Origin: Deltaproteobacteria bacterium
GTDB taxonomy: Bacteria > Desulfobacterota > GWC2-55-46
DNA length: 7,312 nucleotides
Assembly (NCBI GenBank): GCA_021825035.1
Contig: JAKAIQ010000108.1
Coordinates: forward strand, 1-7,312
Direction of reading: 5' to 3'
Shown here: positions 6,124-7,312 of the stretch, piece by piece
Numbering within the stretch: the first letter of the stretch is position 1
How the letters are laid out: the number at the start of each line of letters is the position of its first letter
The notes under the pieces: generated by a model
Databases searched by the model: none
Told to the model about the DNA's origin: nothing
What the model saw: only the letters and a program-made list of their open reading frames with translations
Program-made: the position numbers and the translations under genes

Positions 6124-7312
6124 CTAAACCCTGGCCGGTTTCCCGTAGAACGGGAACCTTGCGCAAAGCTCCTTAACCTCCGACTTGACGGATTCTAGGA
6201 CGGCCTCGTCGTTCCTGTTCTTCAATGCCCTGTCGATAAGGGCGGCGATCCTCTTCATTTCGTCATCCTTCATGCCCTTTGTCGTAACCGCCGGCACGCC
6301 TATCCTGATGCCGCTTGTTACGAACGGGCTACGCGTATCGAATGGAATGGTGTTCTTGTTTACCGTAATCCCGGCTCTTACGAGCGCCTCCTCGGCCTCT
6401 TTGCCTGTTATATCCTTTTTTGTAAGGTCTACGAGCATAAGATGATTGTCGGTGCCGCCGGAGACAAGGTCATAGCCTCTGTTCATGAGCTCGATAGACA
6501 GGACCCCGGCATTCGCTACAATCTGTTTCTGATACTCCTTGAATGAAGGCTCAAGCGCTTCCTTGAAGGCGACGGCTTTTGCCGCTATGACGTGCATGAG
6601 CGGGCCGCCCTGAATTCCCGGAAATATCTCCTTGTCGATAGCCTTGGCGAACTCTTCGCGGCACATGATCATGCCGCTCCTCGGCCCGCGGAGCGTCTTG
6701 TGCGTAGTCGTGGTTACGAACTCCGACACGGGGATTGGACTCGGATGAAGGCCGGCGACAACAAGCCCTGCTATATGGGCGATATCGACCATGAGTTTGG
6801 CTCCTGCCTCGTCCGCAATGTCCCTGAACGCCTTGAAGTCTATAATCCTTGGATACGCGCTCGCCCCGACGACTATAAGCCTTGGGCGGTGCATAAGAGC
6901 CAGATCTCTCACCCGATCCATGTCGATGCGGTGGTTGTCCTTTCTGACTCCATAAAAGACTATATTATAAAGCTGTCCGGAAAAATTAACCGGGCTTCCA
7001 TGCGTAAGGTGGCCCCCGTGGGAAAGGTCCATACCCATGACCGTGTCTCCCGGCTTAATAGCAGCCATGTATACAGCCATGTTCGCCTGAGAGCCTGAGT
7101 GCGGCTGGACGTTAACGTGGTCGCATCCGAAGAGTTTTTTTGCCCTTTCTATGGCAAGCCTTTCGACGATATCGACGTATTCGCAGCCGCCGTAGTAGCG
7201 CCTGCCGGGATACCCTTCGGCGTACTTGTTCGTCATAACGCTGCCGGCGGCTTCAAGGACAGATTCACTTACGAGGTTTTCAGAGGCTATGAGTTCCAGC
7301 TTGTATTCCTGC
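6124..7312 (-). CDS. glyA: Serine hydroxymethyltransferase; partial, N-terminus beyond the right edge
   Basis: GlyA interconverts serine plus tetrahydrofolate with glycine plus 5,10-methylene-tetrahydrofolate, the main entry of one-carbon units, as a cytoplasmic PLP dimer. The reading frame continues from the window edge as QEYKLELIASEN, so the ATG at 7236, before TNKYAEGYPGRRYYGG, is an internal Met and not the start; about 25 residues are missing by comparison with E. coli GlyA. Visible signatures are LELIASEN, NKYAEGYPGRRYYGGCEYVD, VNVQPHSGSQAN, LSHGGHLTHGSPVNFSG, the PLP-pocket Asp-x-His in MVDIAHIAGLV, and TTTTHKTLRGPRSG with the Schiff-base lysine. GIRIGVPAVTTKGM supplies the carboxylate-binding arginine. 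In all, 395 residues are visible and the protein looks intact. The stop is TAG, followed by a hairpin with a T-run. The next gene starts about 200 bp further on, so glyA is probably the end of its own unit. Confidence 0.97.
   Translation of the reverse strand, partial: QEYKLELIASENLVSESVLEAAGSVMTNKYAEGYPGRRYYGGCEYVDIVERLAIERAKKLFGCDHVNVQPHSGSQANMAVYMAAIKPGDTVMGMDLSHGGHLTHGSPVNFSGQLYNIVFYGVRKDNHRIDMDRVRDLALMHRPRLIVVGASAYPRIIDFKAFRDIADEAGAKLMVDIAHIAGLVVAGLHPSPIPVSEFVTTTTHKTLRGPRSGMIMCREEFAKAIDKEIFPGIQGGPLMHVIAAKAVAFKEALEPSFKEYQKQIVANAGVLSIELMNRGYDLVSGGTDNHLMLVDLTKKDITGKEAEEALVRAGITVNKNTIPFDTRSPFVTSGIRIGVPAVTTKGMKDDEMKRIAALIDRALKNRNDEAVLESVKSEVKELCARFPFYGKPARV

Noticed and set aside
6124..7236. 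glyA starting at the ATG at 7236
   Set aside because: The frame stays open to the window edge and encodes the conserved LELIASEN segment upstream, so this Met is internal.
1..7312. CRISPR array, tRNA/rRNA, riboswitch, transposase or toxin-antitoxin genes
   Set aside because: No regularly spaced direct repeats, cloverleaf, conserved aptamer core or recognisable mobile or toxin protein was found in the spacers on either strand.

Overview
The window is a compact chromosomal stretch of a bacterium in which every supported gene is read from the minus strand. In transcription order (right to left) the genes are: glyA (N-terminus beyond the right edge), a hairpin-rich spacer, a DUF3343-type small protein overlapping a tiny CxxC/CxxC zinc-ribbon protein, a gene-poor spacer of about 310 bp, and then a tight run lipA - alaC-like aminotransferase - hom - thrC - apgM-like gene (C-terminal half beyond the left edge). 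The long plus-strand open frames lie opposite these genes and carry no family signature.

The organism cannot be named from this window. Moderate GC with frequent ATA and CTT/CTC codons, a short Thermus-type ThrC, a 284-residue LipA, and an AlaC-type aminotransferase next to hom, thrC and an archaeal-type phosphoglycerate-mutase homologue all fit a Gram-negative anaerobe. Candidates are the former Deltaproteobacteria (Geobacter-like order), Nitrospirota/Thermodesulfovibrionia, or a related uncultured lineage. This is inference from gene order and protein style only.

Region by region. (1) 1-633: phosphoglycerate-mutase-like protein with the alkaline-phosphatase-superfamily Asp and nucleophilic Ser. 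It lies directly downstream of thrC and is the natural candidate for the missing homoserine kinase step. (2) 724-3100: thrC and hom, overlapping by 14 nt. (3) 3148-4344: AlaC-type PLP aminotransferase. (4) 4364-5218: lipoyl synthase, with a possible promoter just upstream. (5) 5219-5528: spacer with no recognisable gene. (6) 5529-5925: zinc-ribbon and DUF3343 genes. (7) 5926-6123: a cluster of palindromes, one followed by a T-run that looks like the glyA terminator. (8) 6124-7312: serine hydroxymethyltransferase.

Functionally, Hom, the apgM-like protein and ThrC plausibly give aspartate semialdehyde -> homoserine -> O-phosphohomoserine -> threonine. The aminotransferase would supply or balance amino groups. 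LipA makes the lipoyl cofactor of the 2-oxoacid dehydrogenases and of the glycine cleavage H protein, which meets GlyA in one-carbon metabolism. No defence system, phage, transposase gene, CRISPR array, rRNA or tRNA was seen. The most interesting point is the phosphoglycerate-mutase-like gene where a homoserine kinase gene would be expected; the family has been proposed for this role before, so the idea is not new, but it is worth testing.
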